The translations under genes were made by a program, and so were the position numbers. A stretch of 64,000 nucleotides of DNA from Tetrastigma voinierianum (taxonomy: Eukaryota > Streptophyta > Magnoliopsida > Vitales > Vitaceae). Shown here piece by piece: positions 35,515-47,060 of this stretch. Positions within the stretch are counted from its first letter, which is position 1. The number at the start of each line of letters is the position of its first letter. The stretch covers positions 62,001 to 126,000 of the forward strand of contig JAEQBH010007414.1 in assembly GCA_016808115.1 (NCBI GenBank), written 5' to 3'. Under the pieces are notes generated by a model, which saw only the letters and a list, made by a program, of their open reading frames with translations, was not told where the DNA came from and did not search any database.

Positions 35515-35522
35515 TATAAATA
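35515..35522 (+). promoter_or_regulatory. TATA box of the E3 5' LTR
   Basis: TATAAATA lies in AGAGTATAAATAGAGAGC, preserved in the other LTR at 51660-51667. Transcription would start roughly 30 bases downstream. Confidence 0.8.
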
Positions 35523-37004
35523 GAGAGCTTTTGAATAGTAAAGTAGTTTTCTCCTTCTTCACTACCCAGCAAAAGGGAAAAGAAGAGGAAACTTAAAGGT
35601 ATATTATAGAGTAGATTTTTCTTTTTTAGTTTTATTTTCTCGGTTTTAACCAGCGAATCGCAGACGAGTAGAGCTGGATTGTTAGTTTTGTTATTTTTCT
35701 TCAGTATTACTGCCTGGAAATTTATGAAATCTAGACAAATTTCTAGAATTCATTTCTTCCTAGTTTTATTGCAATTATTGTGGATATGCGTGATCGGCCT
35801 TCCATTTCTTAATTCGAGAATTCAAAAGACCAGAGTTACAATTTCACCGGATTTGATTTACATTTAGTTACAATTTTTCCTATTAATTTACGAGAATTAA
35901 TTTTGGGTTCGGTTTACTTAATCTGGTACGCTTTCAATGGATAAGTTTCAATCGTAGCACCTAGTACCCGCTGAGGGAATGTATTTTACTGGAGCATCCA
36001 GGATGCCCTCCGAAAGTGACATGCAGACGCAGATCTCGAGAGCGAGAGCATTCTTTTCTGGCTATGTTCGACTACCATTGACGAACTGCTAAGCTCTGAG
36101 AGTTCATTTTGATAAATCCCCCATTCACTCATAATTGAAGTTGGAGGGGGTGTATTTAACAATATAAATAATCAGAGAGTTCACCTTAATCTACAGGTAC
36201 GTTCCAATCCCCGTGTTAGCTTAGATCTAATCAAGGGAAAGGGATAAGCCTATAGATCTGAAGGATGAGGCACTAATTAAGTAGTAGAAGTTTTGCGAAA
36301 ATCCTGAGAAGGTAAAGCAAAAGTTCTGCTGTCAACAGGAAATGGGTATGAAGTACTAAGAAAGAAAAATACCCAGATCTTGCAAGAGAATGTGGAATAC
36401 AGGTAGCTGGTTTGATCTTGTATTCGAGAGAAGCAAGGATATTAAATCAGTGAAAAGGGAGAAATCCAATTCCAATAATTAGTACATCTGACAAAAAATC
36501 GATCCATACAAAGAACAAAGTAACTGACATACACTGAATCGACCGTTCCATTGTATTTCATTGATAGTTTTCGCTTTCTCACAAGAACCGATTCAATCCA
36601 TTCTTTTATGTACAATTTATTTTTAGTCATTTACTTTTGTTTTAGTTTAGTTTGAGAATAGTCAGTAGTATAGATTTTAATTTTTGTAGTTTTGATAAAA
36701 CTTTAACTATGAGTTCTGAGTCCAAATAGTATGAAATTTCAAGAATGGTAGTCGACTCCGCACCGCTATCAACTGCGGGGAATGATACCTGGACTTACAT
36801 TCAGATTTACTACTTGTATGACTTGTGCACTTACAGTGCCATAGACTGAACCCTTGTTTTTAATCCTGAACCTTAAGAGAAAATTTATTTTAGCAAGCCA
36901 AATTATCCAGAGCGACATGTATAAAGAGGAATCAGAAGGCCCCCTCAGAATGCAGCATTTTGATGGGTTTTAGTCTATACATTAAAAAGGCGAACAAGTT
37001 TTTA

Positions 37005-37022
37005 TGGCGCTCGCTGCCAGGA
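37005..37022 (+). other. E3 primer-binding site
   Basis: TGGCGCTCGCTGCCAGGA matches the tRNA-Asp-type PBS TGGCGCCGTTGCCGGGGA with a few differences. It lies eight bases after the LTR end, as in E2. Confidence 0.85.
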
Positions 37023-37159
37023 TTGGAAAGAATTAATTAGATCAATATTCGACAAAAGAAGGAAGTAATAATTTGGACATTTTGGAAGAAAATAAATAAA
37101 AATAGTTTTTCAAGTAGCAGCTACATCAACCACTAATTTCTAACAAGCCATGTTGATAT

Positions 37160-38880
37160 AATTGTTTGAGTTTGACTAATCCTATTAATTTGAGTGTATT
37201 TTGATTACAGAAAACTTTAATGTGCATAGGAACAGGATTCTCGACCGATTCCAAAGAGATTAATCGACCGAGAGAACACTGTGAGCTTAAGAAAGACAAA
37301 AAGAGCGTAAAACGCGACCATGGCGTATGAGAGACATGACTGCACAGTAGGAACAGAGACAAAGAATGAAGGCCCCTGACATCGACACAATGGAGGATTT
37401 CGGAGGCCTATTATTCAGAAGAGTATTCTACAATGTATGCCCTAACAGATGCAAAACAAATTTCAACTAAAGCCGACCTTAATTACAATGGTTCAAGAAT
37501 ACTCGCTCATCGGTCACTCCACCCAGTATCCAAAGAAGCAACTGCAAATATTTCCTGACGGTTTAATCGCTGAAGCTGGAATGGGTGTGAGACCATAAGT
37601 GATAAAGCCGCATCTCTTCCCATTTTCGAGATATAGCATCCACATGGTATGAATCATTACCATATGGTTCTCGTTGATATTTGGGAAGAGTCGGGTAGCT
37701 TCATTTCAGCATTCTTTCCCCATCTCTCACTGTGAGAGACGAATAGAGATACAGTATTCCAACAAGGGACGATGAGAGTCTATATGTAGTCAGGGAAAGA
37801 TTCAAGAGGTTGTCAAGAGATGCCCGGTGCATGGAATAGATCCTCAAGACCTGTGATGGACATAGTGTATCATGCTCTAAATGATACATCTAAGGGTATT
37901 ATAGATGCTTCATGTTGTGGAGCATTCAAACGAAAAAGTGCTGAAGAGGCGAGAGATCTGATAGAAGACTTAGCAAAATGCAATATGAAAGCTCCATCTG
38001 AGTTTTCAAAAGGAAGCAGCAGAGGAAAAGGAGTCATGGAGCTGAGCAAGATGACAGCCATGGAGGCAAAGTTGGATGCCATAATGCATATGATGGACAA
38101 ACAAGAGAGGAAGATGCACACTGCTCATGAAATAGGAGCAGTGGAAAGAGAACTTATGAGAAGAAGTGTCATGCCAATGTAAGAAGATTCTTACGTGCGT
38201 ATGAGGTTAAATACGTGAACGAGCAAAAAAGTTATCATTTCAAACCAAACTCTAACCTCGCCCACACTACAACTCCAAAGACTGAAACCATGAGAATTTC
38301 TCATATGGTGGAGGGGCATTACATGGCCTAAGGCAGGGACAACATCCTCAACAAGGATATCATAAGCCACCAAGGTTCCTTAAAGAGCAAAGAAGCAGCG
38401 AGTGAAAGCAGAATGAATATCGTGGTCGAGGAGGACCCAACCATTTGAAGAACAGATGTCAGTAGCTCACGGAGACAACAAGAGTGCACATTACAATTCC
38501 ATGAATGTAACTATCAAACTTGGAAGCCAAGTCCACTCAAATGTTTCAAAAGAATGCCAGTGCCTCGTTAAAAATTTAGAGACACAAGGTAGAACTGCCT
38601 CGACATAAATCGCAGCGTGAACATTCCCTTAGTGATACTTAAACTCAAAAGACTGCATGGCAATTCAATTAAGAAGTGGGAAGGATTTGAGCAAGAACAA
38701 GAGGGATGTAAAGGAAAGAAGAGACTGGGAGGCGTAGAAAGAGGAGACTAAAGCAAGGCTATGTTAACAACCAGATTGAACTACTGAAAGGAAGTAATGA
38801 CCATAAAAAGAAGGAAGGAGTACCAACAGATACACTGGGTAGTTACTATTCCCACGTAGACTTTAAGTCAAGAAGAGAAG
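37160..38880 (+). pseudogene. E3 gag
   Basis: The best-preserved stretch is the open frame 37820-38182. It contains a YHALNDTSKGIIDASC segment, then an IEDLAKCNMK segment, then a charged helix with AMEAKLDAIMHMMDKQERKM, all typical of the C-terminal half of Athila/Tat gag. The upstream part (37200-37830) is recognisable only in pieces, for example phrases around 37780-37830 in the QGDDES and RCP-HG region of the family. The part after 38190 is proline/glutamine-rich, with an AIQLRSGKDL-like phrase at about 38659-38690 that marks the gag end. It forms the particle core. Stops and frameshifts break it. Confidence 0.82.
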
Positions 38881-39059
38881 AACGCTTTCTAAATTTTCGA
38901 TATTTTCAAGAAAATATAAAATAAATATTCCATTCATGGAGGTGATCAGCCAAATGCCTCTTATGCAAAATTTCACAACATCATAAGAAAAGAAAGATAG
39001 CCAAGGAGGGTATAGTTAACTCGATCAAGTATCATAGCGTTATTATACGTAAATAGAAG

Positions 39060-39470
39060 TCTCTCAAAGAAGATGAAAGAACTCCGGGCATTTACCCATT
39101 CCCCATCTGGTATGGAAATATGAGTTCAAGAAAGCTTTATGTGATTCTGGAGCAAGTATAAATTTGATGCCTCTATCAGTTGTGCAGAGACTTAGCTTAG
39201 GGGAACTTACCCTAACAGCAATTACATTACAGATGGCTGATAGATCAATGGCACAACCAGAGGGCATTCTGGAAGATGTACTTGTCAGGTCGGGAAATTG
39301 TCAAAGGGATTTTGTTGTCATGCAGATGGAGGAAGATACCCAAGTTCCTTGCGGCCGGAAGGCCTTTCTTAGCAAATGTGAGCCGCCTTTGATAGACGAC
39401 AAAAGCGTGAACCGACACTGTGAGTCGGGGATGAAGCAAGGCAATTTAATATTATTGAGTCCGAACATCC
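39060..39470 (+). pseudogene. E3 aspartic protease
   Basis: The catalytic motif is readable as CDSGASINLMP near 39138-39170. It is followed by LTAITLQMADRSM, the PEGILEDVLV phrase and DFVVMQMEED (within 39164-39478), the usual order of an Athila-type retropepsin. The domain is nearly open, with frameshifts at its start and in the flap/GRPFL end (RKAFLSKCE appears instead). It would process gag. It is the last enzymatic domain left in E3. Confidence 0.88.
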
Positions 39471-39479
39471 TAATGTAGA

Positions 39480-39956
39480 GTGCAAATTAGCCAGAAGGGT
39501 CGTAAGAAACAATACCCCTTCTCTAATGATGAATTGAATTTTGAATGTATCATTCAACACTCTATCAATGAAATTGAGATGAATTTTCACATCTTCGAGA
39601 GCTCTGATTGTGAAGTACCGCCTTCAAATTTGTTTAACAAGGAAACAGCCAGTATAAATGAAACATCAAGATGAAGTAAGCAATGAACTGCAACCATGAG
39701 CGTGAAACTAGTGCAGTATGGGCTAAGATTGAAAAGAATCGTCACATTAAAATATGAGTTTTTAGAACCAGAAGAGAAAAACTCAAGTATCATATCTTGT
39801 ATTAATCGAAGATGAAGAACGTGTTGCCGTAATTTTTGAGAAGCAAGGAAGCAATCATGAGGAGTTCAAAGTTAATGGTCAGAGATTAAAGCATTACATT
39901 GGGAGAAAGCAATCGGAAGATGAACCCTTAGTTCTGAATGAAGAAAATTGAAGAAA
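39480..39956 (+). pseudogene. E3 pol remnant: deletion junction and pol C-terminal tail
   Basis: Within 500 bases of the protease, the frame at about 39850-39950 reads FKVNGQRLKHY followed by an acidic tail and stop. E2 has the same phrase (KVNGQR) at its pol end, after integrase. RT, RNase H and IN are therefore missing between about 39480 and 39840. The segment 39480-39674 is an open stretch with an NFECIIQHSINE phrase that I place in the PR-RT linker by composition only. Confidence 0.78.
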
Positions 39957-40569
39957 CAGAACAATGGCAGCAGAAAGTCCAGCTAAAGACTAAAAATTGA
40001 GCAGCTTTGTGGAAGGCAATCCACACCCGCTTGTCTTAAATTCTTCTTGTTTCATTTTACAGTTTCGTGTTTAAAATTTTTAATAGATTCTTGTAATTGT
40101 ATTCATTAGTGATTGAAGAGTAGCTAAATAATTTTTTCTTAGTTTTACAGGACAAGGAAGATTGTGCAAAAAGGAGAGCATCTGCAATCAAACTTCAATC
40201 AGCATAAGAGATAAAAAAGGGGCAGTTTTTCTTCTTCTTCTTGATCTGAATTTTTAAATTTGTCTTTGATATAGCATGATTGAAAGTTTGGGGGAAATTT
40301 TATTTTGTATTGATGCTTAATTGCTGAATGTGATGCATAATGAATCTTCAATTTTGCATGATATAAATGAGTTGAATTGTACTTGTTTTGATTGGAATTG
40401 AATAAATTGCAATTGCTGTGAAATTGAGTGTTTTTGTTTTGGGTCTCAACATTTATTCAAAAGTGGCAACCAAGAGTGCTGGATGTGAAGAATACAAAGT
40501 GGAAAAGAAAGTCAAAATAATGAAATTGAGGTTACAACTGAAATAAAAGAGAAAGAACATTTTTATGTT
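39957..40569 (+). other. E3 spacer after pol
   Basis: AT-rich, with no coding sequence recognised. Tracts such as TTCTTCTTCTTCTTGATC (about 40230) and a GTTTGGGGGAAATTT phrase (about 40286) resemble sequence next to LTRs but are not repeated elsewhere in a way that defines a feature. Confidence 0.5.
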
Positions 40570-40780
40570 ACAACACAATTTTCCCTGTCATGACCTAAAT
40601 TTTTAGGTCACGACATGAAATTTTGAAGTCGTGACCAGAATAGTCCTAAAGTCAAATAAAGAAGGTTAAAACCTTTCATTTTGGGCGTCCAGCAGTTAAA
40701 AAAATGAAATGCGTTGAAAATCATTAATTTAGAGGCCCAACATTTAATGTCGCGACTTCCATAGCGCTTTCATGACATTA
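40570..40780. promoter_or_regulatory. GTCGCGAC-like patch upstream of the E3 extra ORF
   Basis: There is an exact GTCGCGAC at 40749-40756. Near copies GTCATGACC, GGTCACGACATG, AGTCGTGACC and TCATGACATT occur within 200 bases. The patch lies about 150 bases upstream of the extra ORF ATG (40912). E2 has a similar patch in the same position. Confidence 0.55.
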
Positions 40781-40911
40781 AACCCAGCGTCTATTCCGAT
40801 TCAAATGTCAGTAAACTGCAACTCAACCCAACCTTTTCAGTTCCGCATCCATCTTTTGGAATTTTGAAACCCTAGAACCAGGAAGTTCAAGAATTTCAGA
40901 AACCTTCAATC

Positions 40912-42283
40912 ATGGCAAAGAAACCAAGATGAAATCAACAATCTAAAATAAAATTAGACTGACAAATCATGGGCGATAATGTCGGCTAAAGAGAAAAGCT
41001 CACTGAGACTCCTAACTCCGTTAGGTTAAGTAAATGCCGATCAGGAGACCAAATACATGTGGAGGAAGAGTAACCCGAGAAAGAAATTAAATCGTAGAAG
41101 ATAAGGACTTCTGCCACAAGAAGCCAAAGCATTGTGGAACAAGGTGTTGTTTGATAAAGACTTTGTTTGCGAAAGAGGTTTTAGCAAAGTAATTTCCCCA
41201 TTTTCTGAAGTAATAAAAAAGAGAGGTCGAGTTCTCAGAGCACAAAGCACCTGGTTTTCAGTTTCTTCCCGTGGAATTCTACGCAAAATATGGGTGGAAT
41301 GAGTTGACAATTGCATATGTGAGAGGAGTCAGTGCCCTTCGATGATAAGAGAATAAATCAAGTTTTAAACTGAGAGATTTCAAGCATGGGTCGAAATACA
41401 AGAAATTGTTGGAAAACCCAAATTATAAAAAAATAGTGAATCGCTTGACTGGAGGAGAAGGGAAATGGGAAGTGACTAAGATGAACCCTCACCATGCCAT
41501 CAAGAGGGGATCTCTCTTACGTACAGGCAAAGGTTTGGTTTATTTCCATCCGTTCAGACAATGCCGACTAAACACCTTAGCACAAATGGGAGCAAGAAGC
41601 AATCTTATTGTATGCCTTTTTAAAAGGATACAAAATGAACATCGGTATTTTAATCGAAGAATCCATTAGAGGGTACCATTATAGCAATAAAAGAGGACTG
41701 ATCCCTCACCCGACCACCATTACTAGACTCTGTTTCTAGGCAGGGGTGAAAGGAGATTGGGAAGAAGTTAAGTGGCAGGTCTCGTTTCCTCTAACTCGAC
41801 AGAGTAAATAAGGGGACCAAAAGGAAGGAAGCAAAAAGAAGTGATAGTGCTAGATGCGGAAACAGGGCAGGTGATAGATACAGAGACTGATAAAAGAGAA
41901 GTGGAGGAGATGCCAGATAGTATCCTCCTAGAAGCAGAAGAAGAACCTTTAAGGATAAGCCCAACATATCCTCTATCTCCAGAAGTACAGAACAGTACTA
42001 GCTTCAAGCAGAAACTCAGAGCATAGCAGAAATGCCGAGATAACGGAAATGCTGAAAACAATGAAAAGGAAATGGAGGAAAGATAACCAAAATGGGAACA
42101 ACAAAGATCGAGAAGAATCTGCGGAGGCTACAAATGCAAAGGAAGGAACAAATATGGGAAGAAAATTGGAGAATAAGAGAGGAAGAACATAAAGAAGAGT
42201 TGAAAAGACAAGAAGAGAAGATTATGGGCAGAATTCAGACATGCATGCAAGCTTTCTAAAATAATCAGTTCAGAAGAGATGCT
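40912..42283 (+). pseudogene. E3 extra ORF, 5' part (Transposase_32-like plant transposon protein)
   Basis: It starts at ATG GCAAAGAAACC. In shifting frames it shows a segment VCERGF then QSNFPIF, later VPFDDK and the open stretch 41406-41669 (NRLTGGEGKWEV, MNPHHAIKRGSLL), then TTITRLCF. After that comes an acidic region with VIVLDAETGQVIDTETD (41841-42026) and a charged coiled-coil-like end. This matches the extra ORF downstream of pol in Athila-type elements, often labelled 'putative plant transposon protein' or 'envelope-like'. Its role is unknown. It is interrupted at 42283 by a solo LTR and continues at 48574. The family name is from memory of the motif order, without a profile search. 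Confidence 0.72.
42279..42283. repeat. Target-site duplication ATGCT, left copy
   Basis: ATGCT precedes the TGATGAGC start of the solo LTR and recurs exactly at 48574-48578 after its CA end. Confidence 0.92.
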
Positions 42284-43847
42284 TGATGAGCTTAAAAGTC
42301 ATCTATTTTCAGTCCATTTTTCTGATTGATTTTTATATAAAAAGACTGATTTATATGCAAGAATATGGAATAAACTTCACCAAACTGCTGTGCAGCAGAG
42401 AATTCAAAAGAAAGCAGAATTTGCAGTAAAAGGAGCAGAATGTGGCTGAGCAGTACTGATATAATTGGCTGAAGGAAGTGCAGCAGGAGAAGCGCAAAAG
42501 GATTAAAGAATTTAATGTCATGAAGCTTTGATGTAATCAAATGTATATTCAGTTGCAACTACAAAGCTCCACGCAAATGAAGCCGTAATTGAAGACAAAA
42601 CGAAATGGGCGTGAAATAAAACTCAAAGGCAAGCAACCGTAGTTCGATGAAGAAGAAGACATGATGTCGCTTACATCCTTCGCAGGTCGCTGGCTGCACT
42701 AAACCCAATACGTTGATAATGAGGCTCGACACCAACAAGAGGTCGCGATAGAAGATAAGCAATGGATTGAACATGTAACGCCCCAAAAATACCCTAGAAG
42801 TTTTATAATAAAAATTATTATATATTCAAGGTATAATTGGGCCAACTTGGGTATTATTATTATTTTTTTTAATTTTTTTTGGAATTTTAGATGAATATTT
42901 GATTAAATGATTTTGAATCCTGAGATAAACCTAAGTGAAAAGAGAAAATATGGAAATTGTAAATGGGACCTAGGTCAATCAGAATAAGTTTAGATGTCTA
43001 AGTGAATTTTGAGAAATAAATAAGTAAGGGGAAAATAATAGGAGACTTAAATGAAGAATAATAGAGAAATGGAGGGACCTAAATACAAAAAGAAATAAAG
43101 CAAAAAAAAAAATCAAGGAAAGGACATGTGGCATGTAGGAAAGAGGGAGGAAGCTCTCTTTTAAAATACGATTAAGAGTGATCGATAAGAAAAGGAAAAT
43201 AGAGAAAAGGGAGAGTTAGAGAGAGAGGCTCCACCTTCTCTCTAGATTTTCCGACGATCGGACCATAGGTCTCCGGCGAAGCACGAAGGGAAGTCCTTCC
43301 TAGTGACAAGAGCTACAAGTAGAGACCTCCGGGACTTCGACAAACTCCATGAGGTAGGTCTTCTCCTACTTGGTCGTCCTCTACCCAAGGATTGTCACTG
43401 TTATCTCGGCCTAGGAATGTTTGGTTGCATTTAAAACCATGGGAAGTCACACATTGTGGTAAAAAGAGCTAGCCGGGAACCTTAGAGCTGATTTTTGGGT
43501 ATGAAGGGAATTTGTAGAAAGTGTCCTTTCTAGTAAATTGCAGCCACATCAATTAGCTTGATTTGCGGCTTTGAATTTCTGATTCGACTTTGTAGACTCG
43601 TTGGCAGTCTTAATGAGGTCAGCTCAGCTCTAAACTGGTCGGGCCGCTTTGCCAATTCGGGTCAACTAGCCGGACCTTAGAACGGGTTTTTGGGTCACAA
43701 ATAAAGAGAATTTTGAAGTAAGTCATTCTGTGAAATTGTAGCCACATCAATGAACTTGATGTTAGCCTTTGAATTTCACCAATTCTATAGACCAAGTTAT
43801 GGTCTTTTTACTCCGAACAACAAATGGGTGAGTGGTCTAACAAAGGG

Positions 43848-44130
43848 TCGCCAAACAAAGGTCGCCCAACAATGGTCGCCCAACGCTGGTCGCCAAACGC
43901 TGGGCCGCCAATGCGGTCGCCAAACGCTGGTCGCCAAATGCTGGTCGCCCAAATGTTGTTCGCCAAACAGCTGGTCACAAACAAGGTCGCCAAACGTTGT
44001 CGCCCAACAAAGGGTCGCCCAACGCTGGTCGCCAAACAATGGTCGCTAAATAGTGGTCGCCCAACAGCGGTCGCCAAACAAAGTGGTTCGCCAAACAAAG
44101 AGCCGCCCAACAAGCGGTCGCCAAATCAGA
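43848..44130. repeat. 15-bp minisatellite GGTCGCCAAACGCTG
   Basis: About 19 degenerate units of roughly 15 bases occur, such as GGTCGCCAAACGCTG and GGTCGCCCAACAATG. Because the unit is a multiple of three, both strands show spurious ORFs (43750-44049 plus; 43808-44113 minus). Confidence 0.9.
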
Positions 44131-44160
44131 GTCGTCGGCTCGTGCCAGCTCGTCGTGGTT

Positions 44161-44800
44161 GACTACGCATGACCTCCAACTTCTAAGGTCATATCTCCTT
44201 CGCTTAACCTCGATTTAGGTATTCTTGGACTCTATGGAAAGCCCATTGAGTCAAGAATCCATTCATATGCCTGAGGGAGATAGAAGGTGTCAGACTGAGG
44301 TGATAGACCGAGCTCTTCATGTGTAGCTCAGCCTGGCCACCGTCACTCGCCCGTCACCGTCGATTTTGACTACGATGACCTCCAACTGAAGGTCATAATC
44401 TCCTTCGCTTGAACTCCGACGGTGTTCTTGACCTATAAAAGCCCATTGAGTCAATAATACATCTATAAGCCTGAGAGGATGTTATATGTCAGACCGAGGT
44501 TTGATTGAAGTCGTCACCCCGCCAGCCTGCCGCCTGTGCCGCCTGTCCGAAGGATCACAGACCTCCAACTCGAAGGTCATATCTCCTTCGCTTGAACTCC
44601 GATTGGTGTGTTTTCGACTCTATGGAAAGCTCCATTGGAGCAAGCAGAATACATTCATATTCTTGAGGAGGATAGAAGATGTTTGAACAAGGTGATAGAG
44701 CGAGCTCGTCCAGGTCAGGTCAGCTCGTCAGTTCAGGATTTGACTACGTATGACCTCCAACTTCTGAAGGTCATAACTCCTTCAAACCGAACTGGATTCA
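44161..44800. repeat. Tandem repeat of about 190-210 bp, four partial units
   Basis: The phrase GACTACG(C)ATGACCTCCAAC followed by GAAGGTCATATCTCCTTCGC starts near 44161, 44367, 44552 and 44742. Each unit continues with a GACTCTATG-AAAG-CCATTGAGTCAAGAAT phrase and a GATAGAAG/GATGTTATATGTCAGA phrase. Short open frames inside are not genes. Confidence 0.85.
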
Positions 44801-44841
44801 GTATTCTTTGACTCTATGTAAGTTTCTATTGAGTCAAGAAT

Positions 44842-44843
<2 letters not shown>

Positions 44844-44885
<42 letters not shown>
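44844..44885. repeat. (AT)n microsatellite, 42 bp
   Basis: An uninterrupted AT dinucleotide run inside the inner solo LTR. Confidence 0.98.
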
Positions 44886-44887
<2 letters not shown>

Positions 44888-45333
44888 TATTGAAATTGAA
44901 CTCATATTAAACTCCGAAAATCAATCCTAAACCAAAACTACTAGTACAATACGAATAATATTGTTCTTTAATGGTTTTGAATAGGGATCGACGAGGAGGA
45001 AAAAGCTAAATCGAGATTATCTCCAATGATTGGAATCAAAGATTTTGGGTTTGTTCAACTGAATCCTATTCTTGATTCAAGTTTTTGCATGTTTGTTCTC
45101 TGACTCTATTCTTATGTTAAGTATTTTTGGTAGTTTACCAAGTACATGAAATGAGTATGTGAATGTGTATATGAAATGAGTACATAGATTGAGTATATCC
45201 TTGAAAAGAGAATACGAAAGTGAATATGGAATTGAATCAGGATATCAAACCAATGAACGGATTGATAAATCGAATGTAAATGAATCGACAATTCCTCACA
45301 TCTTGAATTGCATTGATATACCGACGAACTACC

Positions 45334-45560
45334 GACGGGATGCACCAATCTGCATCTGTCACGGCGGCACCCCGGAATTGTCCAAATGTCCCACTTGCCG
45401 GATGCATTCACCCAGATCCGCCATGATGACGTATGGTATCATACATGAAATATGTCCCACTTGGCGGGATGCACCAATCGGCATCCGCCATGATGGCATA
45501 TGGCATTTGGCGATGCTCACATGCTCCGGTGCACCAAACGCATCCGCCATGATGGGAGAC
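45334..45560. repeat. Tandem repeat of about 62 bp, four units
   Basis: Units begin near 45337, 45398, 45464 and 45526 with GGATGCACCAATC or GGTGCACCAAACG, followed by GCATCCGCCATGATGG. An ORF spans it on each strand (45189-45659 plus, 45359-45628 minus). Neither has a recognised domain, and both are explained by the repeats. Confidence 0.85.
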
Positions 45561-46345
45561 CGAATTGTTAAATGTGTAAGCACACATCGAATAAAAATTA
45601 GTGGGCTGGATTCATCAAATGGAATCACGAAGTGTGAATTGAATAGTCAAGTGAAATAACTAACATCGATTTGTTGTGAATAAGATTTTTATGTGTATAT
45701 GCTTAAATCTCATAAATTAAATTAGAATGAATTGTTGCATTGAAATTGTATAGATGTGATTTGGTAAATTATTTAGAAAATTGAAAGTATGTGAAAAATA
45801 AATAAATAGTGGCGAGTATTTGTTGAATTAATATATGGTTTAATGTTAATTCATGCCGAGTTACATTGAATATCGGAATAGAATCAGATAGAACCACTCA
45901 AAGATGAAAATGCTTAGCTTATGGCACTTTATCTATGCGCAGGTTTCGAGAGACAGGAAGGGAGACAAGATCGTGGCAAATAAGAGAGTCATAGAGAGCA
46001 CGGCGATAAGTATATACTCACATTTGCATATATCATCTCTTTTTTGAAATAATCAAGTATTTATTTAAAAACAAAAGGGTCAAACCCTAACTCTTGATTT
46101 CGGTATATCATTTTGAAAAGGCATGAATGCCTTCTTTGTAAATGTATTTTGTAAATGTTTAAGGGCCTACCGAACATTTGAAATTTGTAAATGATCAGGC
46201 TCGCCTAAACTCGAAAACCGCTCAAGAATTCAAACAAATTAATTAAACGCTTTAACAAGATAAATAAAACGCCGGAGTAAACCGGCTCCGGTTCCTGATC
46301 CCCATTCGGGCTCTGCCAGTGGATTCGGTCGCGACACTTTGAAAA

Positions 46346-46464
<119 letters not shown>

Positions 46465-46659
46465 CTTAATAAAATGTAAAATGAAAAGAATTAAACTAAG
46501 GCCCCTTTATTTCGGGGTTAGACTCGCCATGTGGCTCCGCCAAAGCTCTGGTTGTTATAGAATGCTTATGTCATGAAGACTGATGGGCTCGCGAGATCCG
46601 TGACGAAATCGTAAGCATTCACTACACGCCTTGCAAGGAAACTAAGGTCGACAACAAGA

Positions 46660-47060
46660 GAACAAAGAGAGATGGTCATTTACATCAACTACACGTAAAG
46701 GAAGTCGCACATCATTCAGCGATTATACAACAAATGTGGAGAAGGTCGCGACAACACCCGGCCGTCGCGACATCAATTGTAAGACTTGAGGTCACGACAT
46801 CAAGAAGATGTCGCACATCCGCCGGCGTACACCAAAGGGTCAACATCCGTACGCATGCCACCTACTACAGAGAAGGAGGTCGCTTATTAAATATTTTAGC
46901 TTGCCGCGACATCAAATGCAATACGCTAAGGTCGCGACGTTCTGGCAGCCGCCGTGACATCGCCTACACCAAAGACACGTCGCGACCAACAAAGACTCGC
47001 TACAAAGACCAAGACAACAGAGGTCGCGACAAGAATTGATGTCACGACATCAACAAACCA
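46660..47060. repeat. GTCGCGAC-rich zone of the outer solo LTR
   Basis: Exact copies include those at about 46745, 46764, 46936 and 47023, with GGTCACGACATCAAG and GTCACGACATCAAC variants. This is the right-hand part of the U3-like zone of the solo LTR. The left-hand part lies before the nested insert at 42660-42755. Confidence 0.75.

Larger units (their letters stand above)
34614..36996 (+). repeat. E3 5' LTR
   Basis: It is 2383 bases long, starts TGATGAGTCCAAAAACTC and ends AAAAAGGCGAACA. It pairs with 50746-53114. The first kilobase of the two copies is nearly identical over long runs, with patches of indels. It contains the palindrome zone and a TATA box. Confidence 0.96.

Noticed and set aside
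40912..42283. Claiming a functional envelope gene and an infectious retrovirus
   Set aside because: The extra ORF family is sometimes called envelope-like, but I see no signal peptide, membrane segment or fusion-like feature, and it is broken.
43750..44113. ORFs on both strands over the GGTCGCC minisatellite
   Set aside because: The 15-bp unit is a multiple of three; low-complexity peptide and no domain.
45189..45659. 156-codon ORF as a host gene
   Set aside because: It lies over a 62-bp tandem repeat, with an overlapping ORF on the opposite strand and no motif.
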